NCBI GenBank assembly: GCA_001695595.3
Contig: MBPM02000011.1
Location: 682,001-746,000 of the forward strand
Source of the DNA: Plasmopara viticola
Taxonomy: Eukaryota; Oomycota; Peronosporomycetes; Peronosporales; Peronosporaceae
Direction: 5' to 3'
DNA: 64,000 nucleotides
Part shown: in pieces, positions 12,001 to 24,014 of the stretch
How the letters are laid out: every line of letters starts with the position of its first letter
Position numbering within the stretch: the first letter of the stretch is position 1
Made by a program: the position numbers and the translations under genes
Notes under the pieces: generated by a model
Databases searched by the model: none
Seen by the model: only the letters and a program-made list of their open reading frames with translations
Told to the model about the DNA's origin: nothing

Positions 12001-15000
12001 ACAACTTTAGAGTTCGAACGAACGTATTGCTGCACTGGAGAAAAAACGAAAGTCAAATCCACGTTTAAAACAGGGTCCTATACAATTTCTCGATGATGGG
12101 AAGCGAAGAAGCACAACACAATTCCATGCTTTTCATGCTACAGAAGTGAATGAGGATGCAGATGATGATCACGGGCTCATGCAAGGTAGCGGATCTGGTT
12201 ATTTGTCATCAAAAGATAAGAGCGACTCAAGCGTCATAGCACGTACTGATCAAGCCGATCAGCGCAGTGCTTTAGGTCACCCCAGGGTCGAGAATGCCAA
12301 CGATCAGAGCTAGCGATCCTGGTCGAACGTAAACTCGCCATCGATAAAATCAAAGAAGAAGCTTATGCTGAGACGATTTGTACGACCGGTATAGAGCAAT
12401 CCCTCAGAAGCAACTCTGCGACTGACCCAGCTGCCTCAACGCAAATAAAAATAAATTACATAGGCGTCCCTTTCGCCGGCTAAAGACGTGCCAGGCGTAT
12501 CTTTAGCACCGAAAATGGATGAAGGTATGGGTTAATTCAGCGACTCTGATGTCAGTTTGACAGATCTCGATGACCGTATGCAATCTACAAGATATGAAAA
12601 CAGTCAATTGTGTGCGTTTAACGCTTTCAGCAACCGCTCGCTGCCAACGCCAATGAAGCGTATGAAAATTTTCGTGCAATTTTCAAGAGCTATATTGACG
12701 CACAGCTATTCTCGTCGTTGTAGAATATCCCTAAAAAGACGATCCCGATACATTATCGAAAGCACAAAACTCATTCCAAAGATTACTTTGGCCACATAGT
12801 TATTTTTGAATGAATTTTGAGCTAAACCTAAACCTAAACCCGAAACTTAACCCTACCATTTGTCGACAGACATGGACATCCAATGGACCGACAACGACAA
12901 CGTTTTATAATTCCAGATCAGCAACAACAACAACAGGAAATTGACCAGCAACGACAACAAACACAAATTAAATACGCTTCAAACCCACATCAACAATGTC
13001 TAGAATGTATTGAACGACTGGAATGACTGGAACAACAACTTTAGAGTTCGAACGAACGTATTGCTGCACTGGAGAGATAACGAAAGTCAAATCCACGTTT
13101 AGAACGGCGTCCTAGACAATTCCTCGATGATGGGAAGCGAGAAGAAGCACAACACAATTCCATGCTTTTCATGCTACAGAAGTGAATGAGGATGCAGATG
13201 ATGATCACGGGCTCATGCAAGGTAGCGGATCTGGTTATTTGTCATCAAAAGATAAGAGCGACTCAAGCGTCATAGCACGTACTGATCAAGCCGATCGGCG
13301 CAGTGCTTCAGGTCACCCCAGGGTCGAGAGTGCCAACGATCAGAGCTAATGATCCTGGTCGAACGTAAACTCGCCATCGATAAAATCAAGAAGAAGCTTA
13401 TGCTGAGACGATTTTTACGACCGGTATAGAGCAATCCCTCAGAAGCAACTCTGCGACTGCCCAGCTGCCTCAACGCAAATAAAATAAAATTTCAGGCGTC
13501 CCTTTCGCCGGCTAAAGACGTGCCAGGCGTATCTTTAGCACCGAAAATGGATGAAGTATGGGTCAATTTAGCGACTCTGATGTCAGTTTGACAGATCTCG
13601 ATGACCGTATGCAATCTACAAGATATGAAAACAGTCAATTGTGTGCGTTTAACGCTTTCAGCAACCGCTCGCTGCCAACGCCAATGAAGCGTATGAAAAT
13701 TTCGTGCAATTTTCAAGAGCTATATTGACGCACAGCTATTCTCGTCGTTGTAGAATATCGCTAAAAAGACGATCCCGATACATTATCGAAAGCACAAAAC
13801 TCATTCCAAAGATTACTTTGGCCACATAGTTATTTTTGAATGAATTTTGAGCTAAACCTAACCTAAACCTGAAACTTAACCCTACCATTTGTCGATAGAC
13901 ATGGACATCCAATGGACCGACAACGACAACGTTTTATATTTCCAGATCAGCAACAACAACAACAGGAAATTGACCAGCAACGACAACAAACACAAATTAA
14001 ATACGCTTCAAACCAACATCAACAATGTCTAGAATGTATTGGACGACTGGAATGACTGGAACAACAACTTTAGAGTTCGAACGAACGTATTGCTGCACTG
14101 GAGAAAAAACGAAAGTCAAATCCACGTTTAGAACGGCGTCCTAGACAATTCCTCGATGATGGGAAGCGAGAAGAAGCACAACACAATTCCATGCTTTTCA
14201 TGCTACAGAAGTGAATGAGGATGCAGATGATGATCACGGGCTCATGCAAGGTAGCGGATCTGGTTATTTGTCATCAAAAGATAAGAGCGACTCAAGCGTC
14301 ATAGCACGTACTGATCAAGCCGATCAGCGCAGTGCTTTAGGTCACCCCAGGGTCGAGTGCCAACGATCAGAGCTAATGATCCTGGTCGAACGTAAACTCG
14401 CCATCGATAAAATGAAAGAAGAAGCTTATGCTGAGACGATTTTACGACCGGTATAGAGCAATCCCTCAGAAGCACCTCTGCGACTGACCCAGCTGCCTCA
14501 ACGCAAATAAAAGAAAAATAACTCAGGCGTCCCTTTCGGCGGCTAAAGACGTGCCACGCGTATCTTTAGCACCGAAAATGGATGAAGGTATGGGTTAATT
14601 CAGCGACTCTGATGTCAGTTTGACAGATCTCGATGACCGTATGCAATCTACAAGATATGAAAACAGTCAATTGTGTGCGTTTAACGCTTTCAGCAACCGC
14701 TCGCTGCCAACGCCAATGAAGCGTATGAAAATTTCCGTGCAATTTTCAAGAGCTATATTGACGCACAGCTATTCTCGTCGTTGTAAGAATATCCCTAAAA
14801 AGACGATCCCGATACATTATCGAAAGCACAAAACTCATTCCAAAGATTACTTTGGCCACATAGTTATCTTTTGAATGTACTTTGAGCTAAACCTAACCTA
14901 AACCTGAAACTTAACCCTACCATTTGTCGATAGACATGGACATCCAATGGACCGACAACGACAACGTTTTATAATTCCAGATCAGCAACAACAACAACAG

Positions 15001-18000
15001 GAAATTGACCAGCAACGACAACAAACACAAATTAAATACGCTTCAAACCAACATCAACAATGTCTAGAATGTATTGAACGACCGATATGACTGGAACAAC
15101 AACTTTAGAGTTCGAACAAACGTATTGCTGCACTGGAGAAAAAACGAAAGTCAAATCCACGTTTAGAACGGCGTCCTAGACAATTCCTCGATGATGGGAA
15201 GCGAGAAGAAGCACAACACAATTCCATGCTTTTCAGGCTACAGAAGTGAATGAGGATGCAGATGATGATCACGGGCTCATGCAAGGTAGCGGATCTGGTT
15301 ATTTGTCATCAAAAGATAAGAGCGACTCAAGCGTCATAGCACGTACTGATCAAACCGATCAGCGCAGTGCTTTAGGTCACCCCAGGGTCGAGAGTGCCAA
15401 CGATCAGAGCTAATGATCCTGGTCAAACGTAAACTCGCCATCGATAAAATCAAGGAAGAAGCTTATGCTGAGACGATTTTTACGACCGGTATAGAGCAAT
15501 CCCTCAGAAGCAACTCTGTGACTGCCCCAGCTACCTCAACGCAAATGAAAAGAAAATTACTCAGGCGTCCCTTTCGCCGGCTAAAGACGTGCCAGGCGTA
15601 TCTTTAGCACCGAAAATGGATGTAAGTATGGGTCAATTTAGCGACTCTGATGTCAGTTTGACAGATCTCGATGACCGTATGCAATCTACAAGATATGAAA
15701 ACAGTCAATTGTGTGCGTTTAACGCTTTCAGCAACCGCTCGCTGCCAACGCCAATGAAGCGTATGAAAATTTTCGTGCAATTTTCAAGAGCTATATTGAC
15801 GCACAGCTATTCTCGTCGTTGTGAGAATATCTATAAAAAAACGATCCCGATACATTATCGAAAGCACAAAACTCATTCCAAAGATTACTTTGGCCACATA
15901 GTTATCTCTTGAATAAATTTTGAGCTAAACCTAAACCTAACCCGAAACTTAACCCTACCATTTGTCGACAGACATGGACATCTAATGGACCGACAACGAC
16001 AACGTTTTATATTTCCAGATCAGCAACAACAACAACAGGAAATTGACCAGCAACGACAACAAACACAAATTAAATACGCTTCAAACCAACATCAACAATG
16101 TCTAGAATGTATTGAACGACTGGAATGACTGGAACAACAACTTTAGAGTTCGAACGAACGTATTGCTGCACTGGAGAAAAAACGAAAGTCAAATCCACGT
16201 TTAGAACGGCGTCCTAGACAATTCCTCGATGATGGGAAGCGAGAAGAAGCACAACACAATTCCATGCTTTTCATGCTACAGAAGTGAATGAGGATGCAGA
16301 TGATGATCACGGGCTCATGCAAGGTAGCTGGTTATTTGTCATCAAAAGATAAGAGCGACTCAAGCGTCATAGCACGTACTGATCAAGCCGATCAGCGCAG
16401 TACTTTAGGTCACCCCAGGGTCGAGAGTGCCAACGATCAGAGCTAATGATCCTGGTCGAACGTAAACTCGCCATCGATAAAATCAAGAAGAAGCTTATGC
16501 TGAGACGATTTTTACGACCGGTATAGAGCAATCCCTCAGAAGCACTCTGCGACTGCCCCAGCTGCCTCAACGCAAATAAAATAAAATTTCAGGCGTCCCT
16601 TTCGCCGGCTAAAGACGTGCCAGGCGTATCTTTAGCACCGAAAATGGATGAAAGTATGGGTTAATTCAGCGACTCTGATGTCAGTTTGACAGATCTCGAT
16701 GACCGTATGCAATCTACAAGATATGAAAACAGTCAATTGTGTGCGTTTAACGCTTTCAGCAACCGCTCGCTGCCAACGCCAATGAAGCGTATGAAAATTT
16801 CGTGCAATTTTCAAGAGCTATATTGACGCACAGCTATTCTCGTCGTTGTAGAATATCCCTAAAAAGACGATCCCGATACATTATCGAAAGCACAAAACTC
16901 ATTCCAAAGATTACTTTGGCCACATAGTTATTTTTTGAATGAATTTTGAGCTAAACCCTAAACCCTAAACCTGAAACTTAACCCTACCATTTGTCGACAG
17001 ACATGGACATCCAATGGACCGACAACGACAACGTTTTATATTCCAGATCAGCAACAACAACAACAGGAAATTGACCAGCAACGACAACAAACACAAATTA
17101 AATACGCTTCAAACCAACATCAACAATGTCTAGAATGTATTGAACGACTGGAATGACTGGAACAACAACTTTAGAGTTCGAACGAACGTATTGCTGCACT
17201 GGAGAAAAAACGAAAGTCAAATCCACGTTTAGAACGGCGTCCTAGACAATTCCTCGATGATGGGAAGCGAGAAGAAGCACAACACAATTCCATGCTTTTC
17301 ATGCTACAGAAGTGAATGAGGATGCAGATGATGATCACGGGCTCATGCAAGGTAGCGGATCTGGTTATTTGTCATCAAAAGAAAAGAGCGACTCAAGCGT
17401 CATAGCACGTACTGATCAAGCCGATCAGCGCAGTACTTTAGGTCACCCCAGGGTCGAGAGTGCCAACGATCAGAGCTAATGATCCTGGTCAAACGTAAAC
17501 TCGCCATCGATAAAATCAAGGAAGAAGCTTATGCTGAGACGATTTTTACGACCGGTATAGAGCAATCCCTCAGAAGCACCTCTGCGACTGCCCCAGCTGC
17601 CTCAACGTAAATAAAAGTAAAATTTCCCAGGCGTCCCTTTCGCCGGCTAAAGACGTGCCAGGCGTATCTTTAGCACCAAAATTGGATGTAAGTATGGGTC
17701 AATTTAGCGACTCTGATGTCAGTTTGACAGATCTCGATGACCGTATGCAATCTACAAGATATGAAAACAGTCAATTGTGTGCGTTTAACGCTTTCAGCAA
17801 CCGCTCGCTGCCAACGCCAATGAAGCGTATGAAAATTTCCGTGCAATTTTCAAGAGCTATACTGACGCACAGCTATTCTCGTCGTTGTGAGAATATCCCT
17901 AAAAAGACGATCCCGATACATTATCGAAAGCACAAAACTCATTCCAAAGATTACTTTGGCCACATAGTTATTTTTGAATGAATTTTGAGCTAAACCCTAA

Positions 18001-20981
18001 ACCCGAAACCCGAAACTTAACCCTACCATTTGTCGACAGACATGGACATCTAATGGACCGACAACGACAACGTTTTATATTTTCAGATCAGCAACAACAA
18101 CAACAGGAAATTGACCAGCAACGACAACAAACACAAATTAAATACACTTCAAACCAACATCAACAATGTCTAGAATGTATTGAACGACCGATATGACTGG
18201 AACAGCAACTTTAGAGTTCGAACGAACGTATTGCTGCACTGGAGAAAAAACGAAAGTCAAATCCACGTTTAGAACGGCGTCCTAGACAATTCCTCGATGA
18301 TGGGAAGCGAGAAGAAGCACAACACAATTTCATGCTTTTCATGCTACAGAAGTGAATGAGGATGCAGATGATGATCACGGGCTCATGCAAGGTAGCGGAT
18401 CTGGTAATTCGTCATCAAAAAAAAATGTGACTCAAGCGTCATAGCACGTACTGATCAAGCCGATCAGCGCAGTACTTTAGGTCACCCCAGGGTCGAGAGT
18501 GCCAACGATCAGAGCTAATGATCCTGGTCAAACGTAAACTCGCCATCGATAAAATCAAGGAAGAAGCTTATGCTGAGACGATTTTTACGACCGGTATAGA
18601 GCAATCCCTTAGAAGCACCTCTGCGACTGCCCCAGCTGCCTCAACGTAAATAAATGTAAAATTTCCCAGGCGTCCCTTTCGCCGGCTAAAGACGTGCCAG
18701 GCGTATCTTTAGCACCAAAATTGGATGTAAGTATGGGTCAATTTAGCGACTCTGATGTCAGTTTGACAGATCTCGATGACAGTATGCAATCTACAAGATA
18801 TGAAAACAGTCAATTGTGTGCGTTTAACGCTTTCAGAAACCGCTCGCTGCCAACGCCAATGAAGCGTATGAAAATTTTCGTGCAATTAATAAGAGCTATA
18901 TTGACGCACAGTTATTCTCGTCGTTGTAGAATATCCCCAAAAAGACGATCCCGAAACATTATCGAAAGCACAAAACTCATTCCAAAGATTACTTTGGCCA
19001 CATAGTTATCTTTTGAATGAATTTTGAGCTAAACCCTAAACCCGAAACCCGAAACTTAACCCTACCATTTGTCGACAGACATGGACATCTAATGGACCGA
19101 CAACGACAACGTTTTATATTTCCAGATCAGCAACAACAACAACAGAAAATTGACCAGCAACGACAACAAACACAAATAAAATACGCTTCAAAGCAACATC
19201 AACAATGTCTAGAATGTATTGAACGACCGATATGAATGGAACAACAACTTTAGAGTTCGAACGAACGTATTGCTGCACTGGAAAAAAAACGAAAGTCAAA
19301 TCCACGTTTAGAACGGCGTCCTTGACAATTCCTCGATGATGGGAAGCGAGAAGAAGCACAACACAATTCCATGCTTTTCATGCTACAGAAGTGAATGAGG
19401 ATGCAGATGATGATCACGGGCTCATGATCTGGTAATTTGTCATCAAAAGAAAAGAGCGACTCAAGCGTCATAGCACGTACTGATCAAGCCGATCAGCGCA
19501 GTACTTTAGGTCACCCAGGGTCGAGAGTGCCAACGATCAGAGCTAATGATCCTGGTCAAACGTAAACTCGCCATCGATAAAATCAAGGAAGAAGCTTATG
19601 CTGAGACGATTTTTACGACCGGTATAGAGCAATCCCTCAGAAGCACCTCTGCGACTGCCCCAGCTGCCTCAACGTAAATAAAAGTAAAATTTCCCAGGCG
19701 TCCCTTTCGCCGGCTAAAGACGTGCCAGGCGTATCTTTAGCACCAAAATTGGATGTAAGTATGGGTCAATTTAGCGACTCTGATGTCAGTTTGACAGATC
19801 TCGATGACAGTATGCAATCTACAAGATATGAAAACAGTCAATTGTGTGCGTTTAACGCTTTCAGCAACCGCTCGCTGCCAACGCCAATGAAGCGTATGAA
19901 AATTTCCGTGCAATTTTCAAGAGCTTTATTGACGCACAGCTATTCTCGTCGTTGTAAGAATATCCCTAAAAAGACGATCCCGATACATTATCGAAAGCAC
20001 AAAACTCATTCCAAAGATTACTTTGGCCACATAGTTATCTTTTGAATGAATTTTGAGCTAAACCCTAAACCCGAAACCCGAAACTTAACCCTACCATTTG
20101 TCGACAGACATGGACATCCAATGGACCGACAACGACAACGTTTATATTTCCAGATCAGCAACAACAACAACAGGAAATTGACCAGCAACGACAACAAACA
20201 CAAATTAAATACGCTTCAAACCAACATCAACAATGTCTAGAATGTATTGAACGACCGATATGACTGGAACAACAACTTTAGAGTTCGAACGAACGTATTG
20301 CTGCACTGGAGAAAAAACGAAAGTCAAATCCACGTTTAGAACGGCGTCCTAGACAATTCCTCGATGATGGGAAGCGAGAAGAAGCACAACACAATTCCAT
20401 GCTTTTCATGCTACAGAAGTGAATGAGGATGCAGATGATGATCACGGGCTCATGCAAGGTAGCGGATCTGGTAATTTGTCATCAAAAGATAAGAGCGACT
20501 CAAGCGTCATAGCCCGTACTGATCAAGCCGATCAGCGCAGTGCTTCAGGTCACCCCAGGGTCGAGAGTGCCAACGATCAGAGCTAATGATCCTGGTCAAA
20601 CGTAAACTCGCCATCGATAAAATCAAGGAAGAAGCTTATGCTGAGACGATTTTTACGACCGGTATAGAGCAATCCCTCAGAAGCACCTCTGCGACTGCCC
20701 CAGCTGTCTCAACGTAAATAAAAGTAAAATTTTCCAGGCGTCCCTTTCGCCGGCTAAAGACGTGCCAGGTGTATCTTTAGCACCGAAAATGGATGTAAGT
20801 ATGGGTCAATTTAGCGACTCTGATGTCAGTTTCATAGATCTCGATGACAGTATGCATTCTACAAGATATAAAAACAGTCATTTGTGTGTCTTTAACGTTT
20901 TTAACAACCGCTTGCTGCTAACGCCAACGAAGCCTTTGAACATTTCCGTGCAATTTTCAAGAGCTATATTGACGCACAGCT

Positions 20982-21090
20982 TACGCTTGTCTCAAACATT
21001 AAGCCATGCATGTCTAAGTATAAACAAATTTGTACTGTGAAACTGCGAATGGCTTAATATGTCAGTTATAGTCCACTCGATAGTCCCACC
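20982..21090 (+). rRNA. Truncated 5' fragment of an 18S rRNA gene
   Basis: Immediately after the diverged last satellite unit breaks off at GACGCACAGC, the sequence becomes TACGCTTGTCTCAAA, AAGCCATGCATGTCTAAGTA and TGTGAAACTGCGAATGGCT, the universally conserved 5' region of eukaryotic small-subunit rRNA. Similarity fades through CAGTTATAGT and GATAGTCCC by about 21090. The first roughly 20 bases of a normal 18S gene are missing and nothing downstream resembles the rest of the gene, so this is a non-functional fragment. A few mismatches (for example CATTAAGCC for GATTAAGCC, and GGCTTAATATGTCAG) show it has decayed. Confidence 0.9.
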
Positions 21091-22435
21091 ATGCTATTCT
21101 ACAGCACATATATCTTAAACATTATGATTTGTGCGGGATGATGTCCATTAACCTCATTGTATACGTGTACGATGCGTTACTGTACATTAAATGTTGGAGT
21201 GGAAGCAGAAAACTTACTTTACAAGCCTTCGCCGCCCGCGCTCTGCACAAGAGAATGCATCAATGACGTCGATAGCCAATACCACTTCACGTGTTGTTGA
21301 GGCTTAAGATCCACCTCATTTTTTGTATGAAGAGGTAACGCCGAACTTTTTTCCAAGACCCTCTCGTCCAATAGTGACAGTAAGGTGATCTTCTGGTGGT
21401 ATGAAAATAAGCCAACTGTGCATACTCAAAGCACTCCTGTGGATGTATTGTCGATATCAAGCAGAGCATCCCCGGCTTGTCTTGCCTTCGACTATTTCAG
21501 AATCCCAATTAAGGGTGTGATCAAGCTCTACCGTCTTTTTTACATGCCTTCCTTTCGTCTAAAACAAAAGGCTGTGTGTTGATAATTAAAACAATGCGTC
21601 TTCTTTTTATGCTCGACATGAATTATAGACACTCTGTTTCGTATTTGCGTCAGAGCGATTGTGTACTGACGTCTACATCAAAGTCCAGTATAGAATTTAC
21701 TTCGCTCAACATAATATGTTCCACTTCACGTACATCAAAAGGCCAGCACAAAAAATGCCTTGTCCGTCAAGGCTATATCCTCTATACCTTGGTCGATAGA
21801 CATCCATGTCTTGCATGGTGTGCAGCAGGCGCTGTCTATGACAAGTGTAGCTTAGTCGGCACTCACGTGCTTCACCAGGACTTTGGCCTTGGCAACATGA
21901 TTGAAAGTCAATCACGGCGCTTGCGGCCGTGGTGTCCTCGTCGAGCAAATAATGATGAACCAAGATGAATGCGAATTTATGGGTCATATACTGCGATGAA
22001 TACAAATGAACTAGTGTTAAATTACTAGCTCTTACAACTGACAATGTCATTGTAAAGCTGCTCTTAAAGAGAATCAATCAGGTGCAGGTTGACTGCAAAC
22101 GCTACCAGAAGCGGCGGGGCTGTCGTTGCTACTTTTTAGAGAAAGCGTATTTTCAGATCTTTAACCTACATTTGATAATAAAAACGAAATGATTGCTCAT
22201 TAAGAGGTTTACACTTCGAATTAGTTACTATAACATGCATCAAGCAGTCGTCATGAAACCATGTACTGCTTCTCATTAGCACCTTCTTACATGATGCTCG
22301 AAACATCGTTTTACACATAATTGTGATATAACCAACTTAAAATATAGAACACAGATGAGGAAATTACTGACAGGAATCGTCACGCACCCATCAGAAGTCC
22401 ATGTGTGTACTTGTACGTAGGACGTTCGTAATAAG
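21091..22435. other. Gene-poor spacer between the satellite edge and the lactate dehydrogenase gene
   Basis: Two overlapping open frames on opposite strands occupy about 21576-21968 (+) and 21706-22077 (-), each 120-130 codons, but neither shows a recognisable motif and such lengths are expected by chance in this much DNA. I see no RNA gene or transposon boundary. Confidence 0.5.
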
Positions 22436-22442
22436 TCACTCC
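22436..22442 (+). promoter_or_regulatory. Possible initiator element of the lactate dehydrogenase gene
   Basis: TCACTCC fits the TCAYTYY core of the oomycete initiator and lies 39 bases before the chosen ATG, a normal 5' leader length for these organisms. The motif is short and could be chance. Confidence 0.3.
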
Positions 22443-22480
22443 ATAAACTTGTAAAATTAATACTGAGCAAGTCGAAGAAA

Positions 22481-24014
22481 ATGTGGAGCCGTTTGAATGC
22501 CAACTCCTCGCGGCTGAGTGCTATGCACGCAACCTACTTTTTAAAAGAACGGACATTCACCATGAGCGTGCGTCGCGCACCATCTAGAACGACGGTGTCT
22601 GCTCTTAAAGCGCTACTAGGCGATCGCCTTTCGACTGCCTCGTCCGTTCTGGAGGTGCTTTCACCGTTTGGAGCTTTAAATTGCTATTTTAATTCACCGT
22701 CTTTGCCTTCTTTGACAGCAACACGGAACAGACGAGTCCTATCATGCGGTCTCCCCGCCTGATGCCGTTGCTTTTGTGCAATCTACGGAAGAGGTGGCAG
22801 AAGTCGTCAAGATTTGCGCGGCAACTGACACGCCTGTAATTCCCTTTGGCGCAGGAACTTCGCTCGAGGGCCACATCTCCGCCACTGAAGGCGGCGTGTC
22901 AATCGACTTTACGAGAATGAACAACATACTAAGTGTCGAGCCTGAGAACATGAGTTGCAAGATTCAGGCTGGCGTTACCCGCGAACAACTTAACGTGGAC
23001 CTTCGGGCTACAGGCCTCATGTTTCCTGTCGACCCGGGAGCTAACGCCACTCTGGGTGGCATGATTTCCACCAATGCATCAGGTACAACCACTGTGCGGT
23101 ACGGTAATATGAAGACCAATGTGATGTCACTTACGGCTGTTATGGCTGACGGACGGATTATTACGACGGGCTCTAAGACTCGCAAGTCTTCTGCCGGCTA
23201 TGATCTCACGCGCTTACTTATTGGCTCAGAGGGAACGCTTGGCATTGTTACAGAAGCTCAACTTCGTCTGTTTGGTATCCCAGAGGCCGTAAAAACGATG
23301 ATCTGCCAGTTCGACACGATTCAAAACGCCGTCGACACGTGTGCTATGGTGATGCAGATGGGCATTTCAGTGGCCCGGATGGAATTGATGGACGAGAACG
23401 CTGTGGACGCTATCAACAAGTTTTCGAAGCTCTCAACCCCCGTGCGGCCGTCTCTTTTAATTGAGCACCACGGCTCGCCCAATGAGGTGGAGGAGCAGAG
23501 TTCCGTAGTAGTAGGTATAGCAAACGAGTTCGAGGCTAAAGACATCGAAGTTGCTACAAGTATCGAGGAGCGCAAAAAGCTTTGGAGCGGCCGCCACACT
23601 GCGTGGTACGCGACTTTGAGTCTGATGCCCGGTAGTCGTGGTCTGTCTACGGATGTTGCCGTGCCGTTTTCCCGTCTTACAGATATCATCGTCGAAACGC
23701 AGACCGACTTGAAACAGTCTGGACTGTTTGGCACTATTGTCGGACACGTTGGAGATGGCAATTTCCACGTTATGCTGCCATTTTTCCAGAGCGACGCCGA
23801 GCTGATGCAGAAAGTTCGCAGCTTTTCCGACCGTCTGGTGAATCGTGCGATTAAATATGAGGGCACTTGCACGGGCGAGCACGGAATTGGCAATGGCAAG
23901 AGAGAATACTTATTAAAAGAGCACGGGGACAGCGTGAAGGTGATGCATTTGATCAAGAAGGCGCTGGATCCCAAGGACATATTAAATCCTGGCAAAATAT
24001 TTTACGGCGACTGA
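22481..24014 (+). CDS. LDHD: D-lactate dehydrogenase (cytochrome), FAD-linked, mitochondrial
   Basis: Predicted as two exons, 22481-22654 and 22719-24014, joined across a 64-bp GT-AG intron; 489 residues. The splice restores the conserved family segment QHGTDESYHAV, absent from the unspliced frame. It oxidises D-lactate to pyruvate with FAD and passes electrons to cytochrome c. FAD-binding (PCMH) domain signs: PFGAGTSLEGH at about 100-110, DPGANATLGG near 163, SSAGYDLTRLLIGSEGTLG at about 216-234. The C-terminal FAD-oxidase domain has GHVGDGNFHV near 395 and GEHGIGNGK near 450. The N-terminus (MWSRLNANSSRL, then KERTFTMSVRR) is rich in Arg and Ser and lacks acids, fitting a mitochondrial presequence; in-frame Mets at 15 and 28 are alternative starts. 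Length and motifs match the animal LDHD/yeast Dld1 family. It stands alone between gene-poor tracts. Confidence 0.93.

Larger units (their letters stand above)
1..20980 (+). repeat. Satellite array, about 20 tandem monomers of about 1035 bp
   Basis: The same roughly 1035-bp unit repeats head to tail from the window start. The anchor ACAGATCTCGATGA (or its close variants) falls at 141, 1178, 2206, 3240, 4273, 5312, 6345, 7380, 8420, 9456, 10488, 11524, 12560, 13591, 14623, 15661, 16689, 17727, 18766, 19794 and about 20834, giving spacings of 1028-1040 bp. Copies differ by scattered substitutions and many 1-2 base indels, often in homopolymers. The first unit is cut by the window edge, so the true array is longer. 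The final unit is clearly more diverged, as expected at the edge of an array homogenised by unequal exchange. Every unit contains degenerate CCCTAAA repeats and remnants of coding sequence with fixed stop codons. A subtelomeric location is inferred, not shown. Confidence 0.97.

Noticed and set aside
1..20980. Dozens of 60-144 codon frames in the satellite, seen on both strands
   Set aside because: They are the same few frames repeated in every monomer, broken differently by indels and with shared stops. They are relics or shadows, not separate genes.
1..20980. CRISPR-like or phage-like tandem repeat
   Set aside because: Monomers of about 1 kb with no short spacer-repeat alternation and eukaryotic context.
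21787..21815. Short match to the satellite (GTCGATAGACAT) beyond the array edge
   Set aside because: Only 12 bases agree and flanks do not align, so it is not a satellite remnant.
21576..22077. Overlapping 123- and 130-codon frames on opposite strands
   Set aside because: Lengths near chance expectation and no domain; the AT-rich region next to the array shows no start or splice context.
23321..23995. 224-codon minus-strand frame opposite the lactate dehydrogenase
   Set aside because: Shadow of the real gene on the other strand; no domain in its translation.
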